A DNA stretch of 64,000 bases from an uncultured Mycoplasmatota bacterium (lineage in GTDB: Bacteria; Bacillota_I; Bacilli_A; RF39; UBA660). A program made the translations under genes and the position numbers. Below the pieces are notes generated by a model. It was given only the letters and a program-made list of their open reading frames with translations, searched no databases and had not been told where the DNA came from. Below, piece after piece: positions 16,360-24,750 of the stretch. Location: positions 303,175 through 367,174 of the forward strand of contig CAMIXH010000001.1 in NCBI GenBank assembly GCA_946402735.1, read 5' to 3'. The number at the start of each line of letters is the position of its first letter. Position 1 is the first letter of the stretch.

Positions 16360-17604
16360 ATGATACTAATTGATTACAAAGAGAAAATTCTAAAGTTTGT
16401 TATTTATATAAATCTCTTGTTATTAGCTATGTTAGTAGTTAAGAATCTTTTTTCTGCAGAAAATAATAATAAAGAGTACAATTATGTATCCACTTCTGTT
16501 ATTGAAAGTGAAACAGATACTACTAGTATATATGTTGAATATCCTAGATTTAATGATAATGATGAAATAAATAAAATTATTACTGATACTGTATATGGAT
16601 ATATTAAAGATTTTAAAACATATGATTTTAATAAGTCATTAGATATTTCATATCAAGTTTATTATGTTAGTGATTTTGTTAATATAACATTTCATATAGA
16701 GAATACTTTAAGTAGTATTAAAAATATGAATTTATTAATTAATCTAAATAATAATGAAGTATCTAAAATAACTGATTTATTTGATAAACAATATTTAGAA
16801 AATGAAATATATAAATTAGTTTATAATAAATATCCAATTGAAGTTTATAATATAATATTTGGTCAAGATGTTAATAGTTTTACTTATATTATTGGTATGG
16901 ATAATATTGAAGTATATTTTAATCAAACTGATTGGGAAGAATATAATTATATTCCATATGTTAATATTGATTTAAATGAAAGTATAACATATACTTCTTC
17001 ATCTAGTAAAAATAAGTTTATTGCTTTTACATATGATGATGGACCAAGTGAATATACAGAAGATTTGTTAAATGTTTTAAATAATAATAAAGTAGGAGCT
17101 ACTTTCTTTGTAACTGGTAAAAATATAGAGGGTAGAGAAGACATTATTAATAAAATTAGTAATTCTAGAAGTGAAATAGGAATACATGGATATTCTCATA
17201 TTAGTTTTAAAACTTTAAATAAAGAAGAATTAAATAAAGAGATATCTTCTACATATGATATATTACATAATATTGTTAATGATAAAATAAAATTTGTAAG
17301 ACCTCCATATGGCGAATATAATGATAATATTACATCATTAGGATATGATATTATATTATGGAATATTAATTCTAAAGATTGGGTAGTTAGAAATGAAAAT
17401 AAAATATATACTAATGTTATTAATAATGCGTGTGATGGATGTATTGTATTAATGCATGATTCATATAAAGAGACATTAGAAGCAACTAAGAGACTAATAC
17501 CTGATCTTAAAAAGAAAGGTTTTACAGTAGTAACTATATCAAAATTAATGGAAATAAAGAATTATAAAAATGATAAAAAAACAGTTATAAACAAGATAAA
17601 ATAG
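16360..17604 (+). CDS. PdaC-like membrane polysaccharide deacetylase
   Basis: 414 residues. One N-terminal membrane helix (about 11-28), then a domain of about 170 residues resembling the DUF4163/DUF3298 region of B. subtilis PdaC, then a NodB deacetylase domain (about residues 222-400). NodB motifs are intact: TYDDGPS (catalytic Asp and metal Asp), HGYSH (metal His pair), RPPYGEY, and LMHDS near the end. The family removes acetyl groups from peptidoglycan sugars or chitin-like polymers, and PdaC-type enzymes protect against lysozyme. The ATG is preceded by TAGGAG. It is divergent from the tRNAs and followed by its own terminator. Confidence 0.87.
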   Translation: MILIDYKEKILKFVIYINLLLLAMLVVKNLFSAENNNKEYNYVSTSVIESETDTTSIYVEYPRFNDNDEINKIITDTVYGYIKDFKTYDFNKSLDISYQVYYVSDFVNITFHIENTLSSIKNMNLLINLNNNEVSKITDLFDKQYLENEIYKLVYNKYPIEVYNIIFGQDVNSFTYIIGMDNIEVYFNQTDWEEYNYIPYVNIDLNESITYTSSSSKNKFIAFTYDDGPSEYTEDLLNVLNNNKVGATFFVTGKNIEGREDIINKISNSRSEIGIHGYSHISFKTLNKEELNKEISSTYDILHNIVNDKIKFVRPPYGEYNDNITSLGYDIILWNINSKDWVVRNENKIYTNVINNACDGCIVLMHDSYKETLEATKRLIPDLKKKGFTVVTISKLMEIKNYKNDKKTVINKIK

Positions 17605-17626
17605 TTTTTTAACTATTTTTTTATTT
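17598..17626 (+). terminator. Intrinsic terminator of the deacetylase gene
   Basis: AAATAGTT and AACTATTT pair around a T-loop that starts at the stop codon, followed by a T-run. Confidence 0.75.
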
Positions 17627-17679
17627 TATTCTTTTATTTTTAATATTTTTGTGCTATACTTTATTTACGTATTTGAAAA

Positions 17680-17755
17680 GGTCCGCTAGCTCAGCTGGTA
17701 GAGCAACCGACTCTTAATCGGTGGGTCTAGGGTTCAAATCCCTAGCGGACCACCA
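17680..17755 (+). tRNA. tRNA-Lys (anticodon CUU)
   Basis: 76 nt with encoded CCA; acceptor GGTCCGC/GCGGACC, anticodon loop CTCTTAA, T-loop GTTCAAATC. TATACT about 25 bases upstream is a likely -10 box. Confidence 0.96.
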
Positions 17756-17767
17756 AAATAGTAAATT

Positions 17768-17801
17768 ACTCATATTTAAAAAATAAATATGAGTTTTTTA
17801 T
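17768..17801 (+). terminator. Intrinsic terminator of tRNA-Lys
   Basis: ACTCATATTTA and TAAATATGAGT form a perfect 11-bp stem followed by TTTTTT. Confidence 0.92.
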
Positions 17802-17854
17802 TGTCTATAATAAAAAAATATTATATACTATAATATATAATAGGGTGTAAGTAA

Positions 17855-20800
17855 ATGAAATACAAAAGAAATAAAAAAGGGTTTACTTTAATAGAATTAT
17901 TAGCAGTAATGGCAATTTTGGCAGTACTGGTTTTAATTGCGATGCCAAATCTTATTGGTTTATTTAATACTTCTAGAAAAAGTATGTTTATGACAGAAGC
18001 TAAAATATTATATGATACTGCTATGAAACAAAACTTATTTAATTCAGGAGAAGAAAACCTATATAATACTGGCGATTTACAAATAACTGGTGGAGCTGAT
18101 CTAGAGTATTCTATTTTAACTAATACTGCTGGACAAGTAGTATGTTTTCAAGTGGCTAATGATGATTGGATGTGGATATATAGAAATAAAGGTTTTGCTT
18201 TATCAAATGAAGAAGACATAGCAAGAGAAGAAGAATTAGCCCCAAGAGATTATGATATTATCTTAGACTGTACTGGTGCTAGTTTGTTTGATGCTACTGT
18301 TCCTGCTACACTTGGACCAAATGGTTCTTGGTGGGAAGGAACTACTGAAAAATCTCAAATAGAAAGAATTGTTATTACATATTCATATAGATCTACTGAT
18401 TATGATGAAACATTCTATAGCGATGAAGAAAAAGTAGGTGGACTTACAACATTTGTTAAAGATAATGTTGCATACTTAGTAATCAATAGAAATAAGAGAA
18501 AAACAAAGTCTGTTAAAATGCCAGCAAACTCAGCAAATACTTTCTCAGGATTTGTTAATTTAAAAAACATTTCTGGTTTAAAATTATTAGACTTTACTAA
18601 TGTTAAAAATATGGATTATTTCTTTGGTAAAGCATCTGATGGAGAAATAATTGGTCCAACTGGATTATCGTATATTAATGGATATGAAACACTTAATTTA
18701 TCTGGTGTTACTAGTGCTAAATATGCATTTGCTGGTATTAAGTTATCTAGTATTGATTTAAGTAACTGGAATGTTCATAATTTACAAGATGCTACTGGTA
18801 TGTTCTATAAAACTAATGCTTCAATGATAAATCTAGCAGGATGGGATGTTGCTAATATATCAAATTATAATGATATGTTTGCAGGTAGTACTAAATTAGA
18901 AAGTATTAATCTGGCAGGATGGAATACTAATCCAAATGCTCAATTTAATGGAATGTTTAATGATTGTTCTAACTTGATTTCAATTACTGCTGATTCTGGG
19001 TTTAGAGTAAATAATAATAGTATTACTATGTTTGCAAATGATAGAAAAATAGTTGGTTCTAGAGGAACAACATATTCAACTGATAAGAGTTTATATGCAA
19101 GAATAGATTTAGATGGAAGTCCTGGATACTTATCAAATAGTACAACTGATGGTATTGTTTCAGCTAAACTATATGAAACAGGTACTGTATCAGGATCATT
19201 TACTGAATTAACAAATGAAGGATCTACTCCTCCAGATTGGGATTTCTATTCTGGACCAAGATTACTTGAAGTTAAATTATTCTCAATGACTAAAAACGCT
19301 AGAAAAACATTAGAAATAACTGTTCCAACAGGAATGTATATAGTTGATGATTCATGGACTAAATCAGGAAAAGGAATAACTAATGTTACATTTACTAAAT
19401 TAGCAAATCAAGGTACTGGGGCATATTCTAATAATAGAACTGGTACTTTAAAATATACATTCGGAGAAGATACTACATCTTCATCAGTCCAATTATTAGT
19501 AATGTTTGATACTGCAATATGGGATAAGAACAAAAGAGGTAAATCTTCTGGAACTGAAAATATGACACTTACTTCACCAATAACTGTCAATTATAATAAC
19601 GGAAGTGTTGTTAGAAAAATAGCAAATATTCATAGTGCTTATAGTATTGGTAAAGATAGTAGTGGGGTGGGTTATTCTTTCTATAGTTATAACTATAACT
19701 CTAATGTTTTTGTAGATAATCCTACTATATTATTAGAATCCAATTTCTTATTATCAAGAGATCAATCAAGTGTTCCATATTTCCATAAAGAAATAACTTA
19801 TGAAACTTATGCAACATTTAAAAATACAAGTAATGAAACTGTTTATGCTGATGTAGAAGCTGGTGCATTACCATCTCATTTATCTGGTATTGATACTACT
19901 GGTAGTACAACCAAATTATATAAAGGCAAATGGACTAATGTTTATACATCTGGTGTAACATCATTCCCAAGACCAAAATATACAGTTAAATCTAGTGATA
20001 ATCCAAAACCAGGATCAAACTTAACTGTAACAATAAACGCAACTATTGAAACATATTCTGGTCAAAAGATGACACTTACTAAAACATTAACATTTTTAAT
20101 TAAATCTACAGATTTAGATATAGATAATGATTTGTATTTAGGATACTATAATTTTACATCACCTGATGAATCATATTATGATGGCTCTGGATATGCAGGA
20201 ATGCTAGGAATATTTTATATGTATAATAAAGGTTATCAAGATATAAATAATGTTAAAGTAATATATGAATATGATACAACTACTGCAGCAAATTCAGCTC
20301 CAGGTATTAAAGTTATGGCAGCAAGACCATTCTTACAAAATGGACAACAGGTTAGTGCTAAGGTTACATTAGTAAATTCAGCAGGAGCTAGATTTGAAGT
20401 TCCAAGTTATACTATAAAGTCAACAAGTACTGCTGATGGTGCATATTTAACTGCTAATAGTGTAGCAACTTCTGCTAACTTAACAGGAACATATTACTTA
20501 AAGAAAATAGAGTATACTATTCCAACAATAAGCGGTGTTGATAGGAGCACTGGTAAAATAAATTATTTATATCATAATCAAGGTGCATCTTCTCAAACAA
20601 GTGGTGGTAATTTTATGGGAGTTCTTTCTAGACAAGGAACATCAACGTGTAGTATTTACTATAATAATAATTTAATAAGAACAGTAACTTCAAACTCTTA
20701 TATAACTAATACTCCATCATTTAGTGGTAACATATCAAGTATTAGAACGCCTCTTGGAACAGATTTTACTGCTGGCGATAACATGGAGTTTGATATTAAC

Positions 20801-21316
20801 GTTGCAGCTGTATCATATCCATATACTAATACTCAAGCATTTAGAATGCCTGAAGTATATTTAGTTCTTCCATTTGGTATTAATATTGATAGTGTTGTTA
20901 TAGGTAATTCTTATACTGAAACAGTTACTGAATCAGAACCAATTATTACTAAGATTAAGACAATTAGTATTGGCGATGTATTAAATAATGTTTATAAAAT
21001 ATCACCTACTGAAAGATTATGGTTTGGATACTTAAATTTAAAAGATTCAGGACCAAGTGCTGGTCAATATTCATCTAAATGGTTTAATGTTAAATTATCT
21101 ACAGATATATCTATGGAATATACAAGTTTCAACTTAAGAGATAGTGTGTATTTTAAAGATGCTAATGGACATATTTATATATCTGGTGCTTATGGTCAGT
21201 ATTCTATATTAGATCAATATGATGTAGATGATGATGAGAAAACAAATGATAAATATGGTACAACAAATAATCCAAATCAAGTAATTAACATATATGCTAA
21301 TGAAGATGAGGGTTAA
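17855..21316 (+). CDS. Giant surface protein with type IV prepilin leader and DUF285 repeats
   Basis: 1153 residues. The N-terminus is a textbook class III (prepilin) signal: basic leader, Gly9/Phe10 cleavage site, FTLIE with Glu at mature position 5, then about 20 hydrophobic residues. Residues about 200-390 contain repeated DUF285/BspA-like Leu-rich motifs (units such as LSSIDLSNWNVHNLQDATGMF and LESINLAGWNTNPNA), known from Mycoplasma and gut surface proteins. The remaining 750 residues are Thr/Ser/Asn-rich and look like beta-sandwich adhesin modules. There is no LPXTG motif. A TATAAT box lies about 20 bases before the start. Export would need a prepilin peptidase, which is not in this window. 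Probably an adhesin on a pseudopilus-like stalk; this function is inference. Confidence 0.85.
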   Translation: MKYKRNKKGFTLIELLAVMAILAVLVLIAMPNLIGLFNTSRKSMFMTEAKILYDTAMKQNLFNSGEENLYNTGDLQITGGADLEYSILTNTAGQVVCFQVANDDWMWIYRNKGFALSNEEDIAREEELAPRDYDIILDCTGASLFDATVPATLGPNGSWWEGTTEKSQIERIVITYSYRSTDYDETFYSDEEKVGGLTTFVKDNVAYLVINRNKRKTKSVKMPANSANTFSGFVNLKNISGLKLLDFTNVKNMDYFFGKASDGEIIGPTGLSYINGYETLNLSGVTSAKYAFAGIKLSSIDLSNWNVHNLQDATGMFYKTNASMINLAGWDVANISNYNDMFAGSTKLESINLAGWNTNPNAQFNGMFNDCSNLISITADSGFRVNNNSITMFANDRKIVGSRGTTYSTDKSLYARIDLDGSPGYLSNSTTDGIVSAKLYETGTVSGSFTELTNEGSTPPDWDFYSGPRLLEVKLFSMTKNARKTLEITVPTGMYIVDDSWTKSGKGITNVTFTKLANQGTGAYSNNRTGTLKYTFGEDTTSSSVQLLVMFDTAIWDKNKRGKSSGTENMTLTSPITVNYNNGSVVRKIANIHSAYSIGKDSSGVGYSFYSYNYNSNVFVDNPTILLESNFLLSRDQSSVPYFHKEITYETYATFKNTSNETVYADVEAGALPSHLSGIDTTGSTTKLYKGKWTNVYTSGVTSFPRPKYTVKSSDNPKPGSNLTVTINATIETYSGQKMTLTKTLTFLIKSTDLDIDNDLYLGYYNFTSPDESYYDGSGYAGMLGIFYMYNKGYQDINNVKVIYEYDTTTAANSAPGIKVMAARPFLQNGQQVSAKVTLVNSAGARFEVPSYTIKSTSTADGAYLTANSVATSANLTGTYYLKKIEYTIPTISGVDRSTGKINYLYHNQGASSQTSGGNFMGVLSRQGTSTCSIYYNNNLIRTVTSNSYITNTPSFSGNISSIRTPLGTDFTAGDNMEFDINVAAVSYPYTNTQAFRMPEVYLVLPFGINIDSVVIGNSYTETVTESEPIITKIKTISIGDVLNNVYKISPTERLWFGYLNLKDSGPSAGQYSSKWFNVKLSTDISMEYTSFNLRDSVYFKDANGHIYISGAYGQYSILDQYDVDDDEKTNDKYGTTNNPNQVINIYANEDEG

Positions 21317-21320
21317 TATA

Positions 21321-21347
21321 AAAAACTAGTTTAAAACTAGTTTTTTT
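21321..21347 (+). terminator. Intrinsic terminator of the prepilin-type gene
   Basis: AAAAACTAGTTT and AAACTAGTTTTT pair, followed by a T-run. Confidence 0.88.
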
Positions 21348-21375
21348 ATGGTATATTATTATTAAGGAGTTATAT

Positions 21376-21798
21376 ATGAAGAAAAAAGAGATAAAAGAAT
21401 TTACTGAAGAAGACGGTAAAAAAGAACTAGAAAAAGGTTATAAAAAAGCAGAAAAGATTTTATCCGAGCCAGATAAGACAGAAGAATTCTTAGAAAGATT
21501 AGAAAAAAAATTAAATAAAGTTCCAGTAGGTGGAAAGTTTTTATCAATGATACCAGTTATGATTTCTATGCTTAGAAGTTATTTTAAAAAAGAATATAAA
21601 AATATACCAATTGGTACATTAATTGCACTTGTAAGTGCCTTATTATATTGGCTAACACCAGCAGATATTATTCCTGATGTTATACCAGTAGCTGGATATG
21701 TAGATGATGCTACTGTAATAGCTGCATGTATTAAATTAATAAATGATGATCTAAAAGAGTATAAAGAATGGTTAGAAAACAAAAAGGAGACAAAATGA
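21376..21798 (+). CDS. DUF1232 (YkvA-like) membrane protein
   Basis: 140 residues. An acidic/basic helical N-terminus (about 1-60) precedes the DUF1232 core (about 72-120) with the signature LLYWLTPADIIPDVIPVAGYVDDATVI. DUF1232 proteins are small membrane-associated proteins of unknown role. The ribosome site is AAGGAG. It overlaps the following SDR gene by 4 bases (ATGA), so the two are co-translated; a functional link is possible but unproven. Confidence 0.87.
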   Translation: MKKKEIKEFTEEDGKKELEKGYKKAEKILSEPDKTEEFLERLEKKLNKVPVGGKFLSMIPVMISMLRSYFKKEYKNIPIGTLIALVSALLYWLTPADIIPDVIPVAGYVDDATVIAACIKLINDDLKEYKEWLENKKETK

Positions 21799-22595
21799 AA
21801 AAAATAATTGTAGTAACTGGTGCTTCTTCTGGAATGGGAAGAGAATTCATGTTACAAATACTAGATAAAGAAAGAGAAATTGATGAAGTATGGGCTATTG
21901 CTAGAAGAGAAGATAGACTAAAAGATTTAAAAGCAAAAATAAGTAATAAAATAGTACCTATTAAATTAGATTTAACTAATGAAAAAGATTTATTAAAATA
22001 TAAAGAAAGATTAGAGACAGAAAAACCAAATATTATAATACTTGCTAATTGTGCCGGATTTGGTGTATTTGATCATAGTGAAAATGTTAAAACAGATGTT
22101 AAATTAAATATGATTGATTTAAATGTTAAAGCACCAGTAGCCTTAATTGATTATAGTTTACCTTATATGAAAGAAAACTCTAAAATAATGAATATAGCTT
22201 CTTGTGCAGGTTTTCAACCAATACCATATATAAACGACTATGCTGCTACTAAATCATTCTTATTATCATATTCTAGAGCTTTAAATCAAGAATTAAAATA
22301 TAGAGGTATACATGTACTTGCTGTTACTCCATATTGGACTAAGACTGAATTCTTTGATAGAGCTATTGATAGAAGAAAGAAAAAAGAAGTAGTTATTAAA
22401 TATGTAGCAATGTATGATCCAGCTAGAGTAATGAAATTAGCTATAAAAGACTTATATAAAAAGAAAGATGTATCATGCTATGGTGGAATGAATAAATTCC
22501 AAAGAGTACTTACTAAATTATTACCACATTCACTAGTTATGAAAGTATGGTCATCTCAACAAAAATTAGATGGTACTCCTAGTATTAGAAAATAA
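21795..22595 (+). CDS. Short-chain dehydrogenase/reductase
   Basis: 266 residues from ATG 21795, chosen because AAGGAG lies 5 bases upstream; an upstream in-frame GTG at 21768 lies deep in the DUF1232 gene. Classical SDR motifs are present: cofactor loop TGASSGMGREF (TGxxxGxG), NCAG (NNAG-like), the catalytic Ser in NIASCAG and the YAATK Tyr-Lys pair. The segment ARREDRL after beta-2 suggests NADP(H). The substrate is unknown; similar proteins are annotated as general oxidoreductases. Operon with DUF1232. Confidence 0.9.
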   Translation: MKKIIVVTGASSGMGREFMLQILDKEREIDEVWAIARREDRLKDLKAKISNKIVPIKLDLTNEKDLLKYKERLETEKPNIIILANCAGFGVFDHSENVKTDVKLNMIDLNVKAPVALIDYSLPYMKENSKIMNIASCAGFQPIPYINDYAATKSFLLSYSRALNQELKYRGIHVLAVTPYWTKTEFFDRAIDRRKKKEVVIKYVAMYDPARVMKLAIKDLYKKKDVSCYGGMNKFQRVLTKLLPHSLVMKVWSSQQKLDGTPSIRK

Positions 22596-22596
22596 A

Positions 22597-22622
22597 AGAA
22601 AGTAATCATACTTTCTTTTTTA
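22597..22622 (+). terminator. Intrinsic terminator of the SDR gene
   Basis: AAGAAAGTA and TACTTTCTT pair around ATCA, followed by T-run. Confidence 0.88.
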
Positions 22623-22627
22623 ATCAT

Positions 22628-22650
22628 AAAAAAAGAACTATTAAGTTCTT
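22628..22650 (-). terminator. Intrinsic terminator of the small membrane protein gene
   Basis: On the minus strand AAGAACT and AGTTCTT pair around TAAT and run into seven T. The 5' arm overlaps the stop codon of the 38-residue gene. Confidence 0.85.
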
Positions 22651-22765
22651 AACTAGCTAATACAGATATTGCAATTGTGAATAAACTTGCAACCATAGCG
22701 ATTAGCATCAAATAAATAAATACTTTTTGTGCAATTTTAGTTGCACTAATTTTTTTCTTTGCCAT
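22649..22765 (-). CDS. 38-residue single-helix membrane protein (DUF4044-like)
   Basis: The product opens MAKKKISATK and continues into one hydrophobic helix (about residues 14-37, VFIYLMLIAMVASLFTIAIS). GAGGTTGG lies just before the ATG and a strong terminator overlaps the stop, so this is a real short gene. A basic start followed by a helix containing LMLIAMVAS resembles DUF4044, a small Bacilli family of unknown role; that match is from memory of the pattern. It is convergent with the SDR gene. Confidence 0.7.
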   Translation of the reverse strand: MAKKKISATKIAQKVFIYLMLIAMVASLFTIAISVLAS

Positions 22766-22951
22766 ATCCAACCTCGTTTATAATTATAATATATTTTTAA
22801 TTAAAAATAAAGATATTCTTAATATTGAATCTAATAATATAAATAAGCATTTTAAGAAATATTGATATAAAAGGTATAATTGTTCATTTTGATTAAAAAA
22901 GTGCTAAAAATGGCTTATTTTTACACTCTAAATGAGTTATAACAATAATTA
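22766..22951. other. Intergenic region before mnmA
   Basis: AT-rich, no ORF of note. A second TATAAT occurs near 22878 (in AAGGTATAATTG), preceded by TTTTAAGAAATATTG, which resembles the TTTTAAGAAATGTGC before the mnmA -10 box; it may be a duplicated promoter. Confidence 0.4.
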
Positions 22952-22980
22952 TTTAAATATTTTAAGAAATGTGCTATAAT
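22952..22980 (+). promoter_or_regulatory. Promoter of mnmA
   Basis: TTTAAA, 17-base spacer, extended -10 TGCTATAAT; the ribosome site AAAGGAG follows. Confidence 0.7.
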
Positions 22981-23005
22981 TTACACGTCGAAAGGAGTAT
23001 GTAAT

Positions 23006-24100
23006 ATGAAAGTAGTAGTTGGTATGAGTGGTGGAGTAGATTCTGCTGTTGCTGCATATTTACTTAAGAAACAAGGATATGAAGTAATAGGATTATTTAT
23101 GAAAAACTGGGATTCTAATATCAATAATGATAAAGAAGGTATAACAGAAGATGTTTGTCCTCAAGAATTAGATTTTAGAGATGCTAAAAGTGTATGTGAT
23201 GAATTATGTATTCCTTTATATAGAGTTGATTTTATTAAAGAATATTGGGATGATGTATTCAAATACTTCTTAACTGAATTAGAGAAGGGTAGAACTCCTA
23301 ATCCTGATATTATGTGTAATAAATATATTAAATTTGATTTATTCAAAAAAGAAGCTAAGAAACTTGGTGCTGATAAAATAGCAACAGGTCATTATGCAAG
23401 ACTAGAGGATGGTAGACTTCTAAGAGGAGTAGATTCTAATAAAGATCAAACATATTTCTTATCTCAAGTAAGTCGTGAACAATTAGAAGATGTATTATTT
23501 CCTATTGGAGATTTAACTAAACCAGAAGTAAGAAAAATAGCAGAAGAAAATAATATTCCTGTTTATAATAAAAAAGATTCAACTGGTATATGTTTTATAG
23601 GAGAAAGGCACTATCAACAATTTGTAGCTAATTATCTAAAAGGTAAAAGAGGAGACATAATTGATGTTGAAACAGGAAAAGTAGTTGGAAAACATAAAGG
23701 ACTTATGAATTATACAATAGGTCAAAGAAGAAATGTTGGACTTTCTGGAGATGAAAAAAGACATTATGTATGTGGCAAAGATTCAAAAACAAATACTTTA
23801 TATATTGCATATGGAGATGATTCAAAATATTTATTAAGTGATTCAGCTATTATTGAAGATATGAATTATATATCTGATAAGAAACCTAAAGAAGCAACAG
23901 CTAAATTTAGATATAGAAGTGAAGATATACCTGTTAATATTGAATATTTAGATGATAATCATATTAAAGTATCATATAAAGATGGTAAAGCTGTAACACC
24001 TGGTCAAGCGTGTGTTATATATGATAAAGAAGAGTGTTTAATGGGTGGAATTATTAAACAAGTATTTAAAAATAATGAAGAAATTTGGTATCTAAAATAG
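23006..24100 (+). CDS. mnmA: tRNA-specific 2-thiouridylase MnmA
   Basis: 364 residues, normal length. MnmA puts sulfur on U34 of Lys, Glu and Gln tRNAs. The PP-loop GMSGGVDSAVAAYLL at the start binds ATP. The catalytic cysteines are in NPDIMCNKYIKF and STGICFIGE, and the GHYAR, NYTIGQR and PGQACVIYD motifs are also present. AAAGGAG lies before the ATG. Monocistronic by its promoter and the new promoter following it. Identity is firm. Confidence 0.97.
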   Translation: MKVVVGMSGGVDSAVAAYLLKKQGYEVIGLFMKNWDSNINNDKEGITEDVCPQELDFRDAKSVCDELCIPLYRVDFIKEYWDDVFKYFLTELEKGRTPNPDIMCNKYIKFDLFKKEAKKLGADKIATGHYARLEDGRLLRGVDSNKDQTYFLSQVSREQLEDVLFPIGDLTKPEVRKIAEENNIPVYNKKDSTGICFIGERHYQQFVANYLKGKRGDIIDVETGKVVGKHKGLMNYTIGQRRNVGLSGDEKRHYVCGKDSKTNTLYIAYGDDSKYLLSDSAIIEDMNYISDKKPKEATAKFRYRSEDIPVNIEYLDDNHIKVSYKDGKAVTPGQACVIYDKEECLMGGIIKQVFKNNEEIWYLK

Positions 24101-24112
24101 TACTTATAAATA

Positions 24113-24141
24113 TTGAAAAAATTGCTATTTTATGGTATAAT
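24113..24141 (+). promoter_or_regulatory. Promoter of the Mn-type riboswitch transcript
   Basis: TTGAAA, 17-base spacer, TGGTATAAT (extended -10). Predicted start near 24148, just before the aptamer. Confidence 0.85.
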
Positions 24142-24149
24142 TATTCTTG

Positions 24150-24257
24150 TGAAGAGGGAGTAGTTCCATCATAAGATGTTATAATTCACTAGCACGGTTA
24201 ACAACCTGGATTATATGTAAAGAACAAGACTTTTATAGAAATATAAAAGTCTTTTTA
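24150..24257 (+). ncRNA. yybP-ykoY (manganese) riboswitch with overlapping terminator
   Basis: The 5' end has AAGAGGGAGTAG (24152-24163), matching the conserved AAAGGGGAGUAG of this class. The 3' end has AACAAGACTTTT (24223-24234), matching AGCAAGACCUUU; AAGAG and CTTTT close P1. GGTTAACA in the middle resembles the conserved GUYRACA of the second loop. The P1 3' strand is also the 5' arm of a perfect 10-bp terminator (AGACTTTTAT/ATAAAAGTCT, 24227-24252, then T-run). So metal binding that stabilises P1 should prevent termination: an ON switch. Known members sense Mn2+. Assignment is by pattern from memory. Confidence 0.75.
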
Positions 24258-24278
24258 TATTTCAGAAAGGAGTGTTTT

Positions 24279-24632
24279 ATGAATAAGAAAAAAGTTATCA
24301 CTTTAGCTTTAATTGCTACTTTAGCTACAGCAACATTAACAGGATGCAACAAAGATGTTTGGGATTTTAAATATACTTTTAATAAAGCAATCATCGTTAA
24401 TGGAGATACAGCAACTATTGTAGAAATTGATAAATGGACTGACTATGACGGAGAACAACTTCAAATCATTACTAAAGATGGCACTATAATAGTTACTTCA
24501 TCATTTGATACAAAACTTATTAATGATAAAGATGGTAATATTAAAGCTGAAGATATTGCTAGAGCACTAGTAGGGGATGAAGGAGAAATCACTTATTTAG
24601 ATACTGGAAAAAAATTTACTTTGACTCCTTAA
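24279..24632 (+). CDS. Small secreted lipoprotein under the riboswitch
   Basis: 117 residues, family not recognised. The N-terminus is a lipoprotein signal: MNKKK, hydrophobic stretch, lipobox LTGC with Cys23. The mature part (about 95 residues) looks like a small beta domain (YTFNKAIIVNGDTATIVEIDKWTDYDGEQLQI), similar in feel to small lipoproteins of unknown role in other Firmicutes. The ribosome site is AAAGGAG. It is the only gene before the terminator at 24642, hence the sole target of the upstream switch. Its acidic surface (many Asp and Glu) could fit metal handling, but no clear metal-binding motif is seen. Confidence 0.85.
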   Translation: MNKKKVITLALIATLATATLTGCNKDVWDFKYTFNKAIIVNGDTATIVEIDKWTDYDGEQLQIITKDGTIIVTSSFDTKLINDKDGNIKAEDIARALVGDEGEITYLDTGKKFTLTP

Positions 24633-24641
24633 AACTATATT

Positions 24642-24677
24642 AGAATGATATTTTTAAAAAATATCATTCTATTTTTA
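24642..24677 (+). terminator. Intrinsic terminator of the lipoprotein gene
   Basis: AGAATGATATT and AATATCATTCT form a perfect 11-bp stem, followed by ATTTTTATT. Confidence 0.9.
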
Positions 24678-24707
24678 TTGACAATTAAATGTAAAGTGTT
24701 ATACAAT
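24678..24707 (+). promoter_or_regulatory. Promoter of the XRE-type regulator
   Basis: TTGACA, 18-base spacer, TACAAT. Confidence 0.7.
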
Positions 24708-24750
24708 AATATTGTTAATAGAATACAAGAGAGTAGAGGAGAAGAAAACT

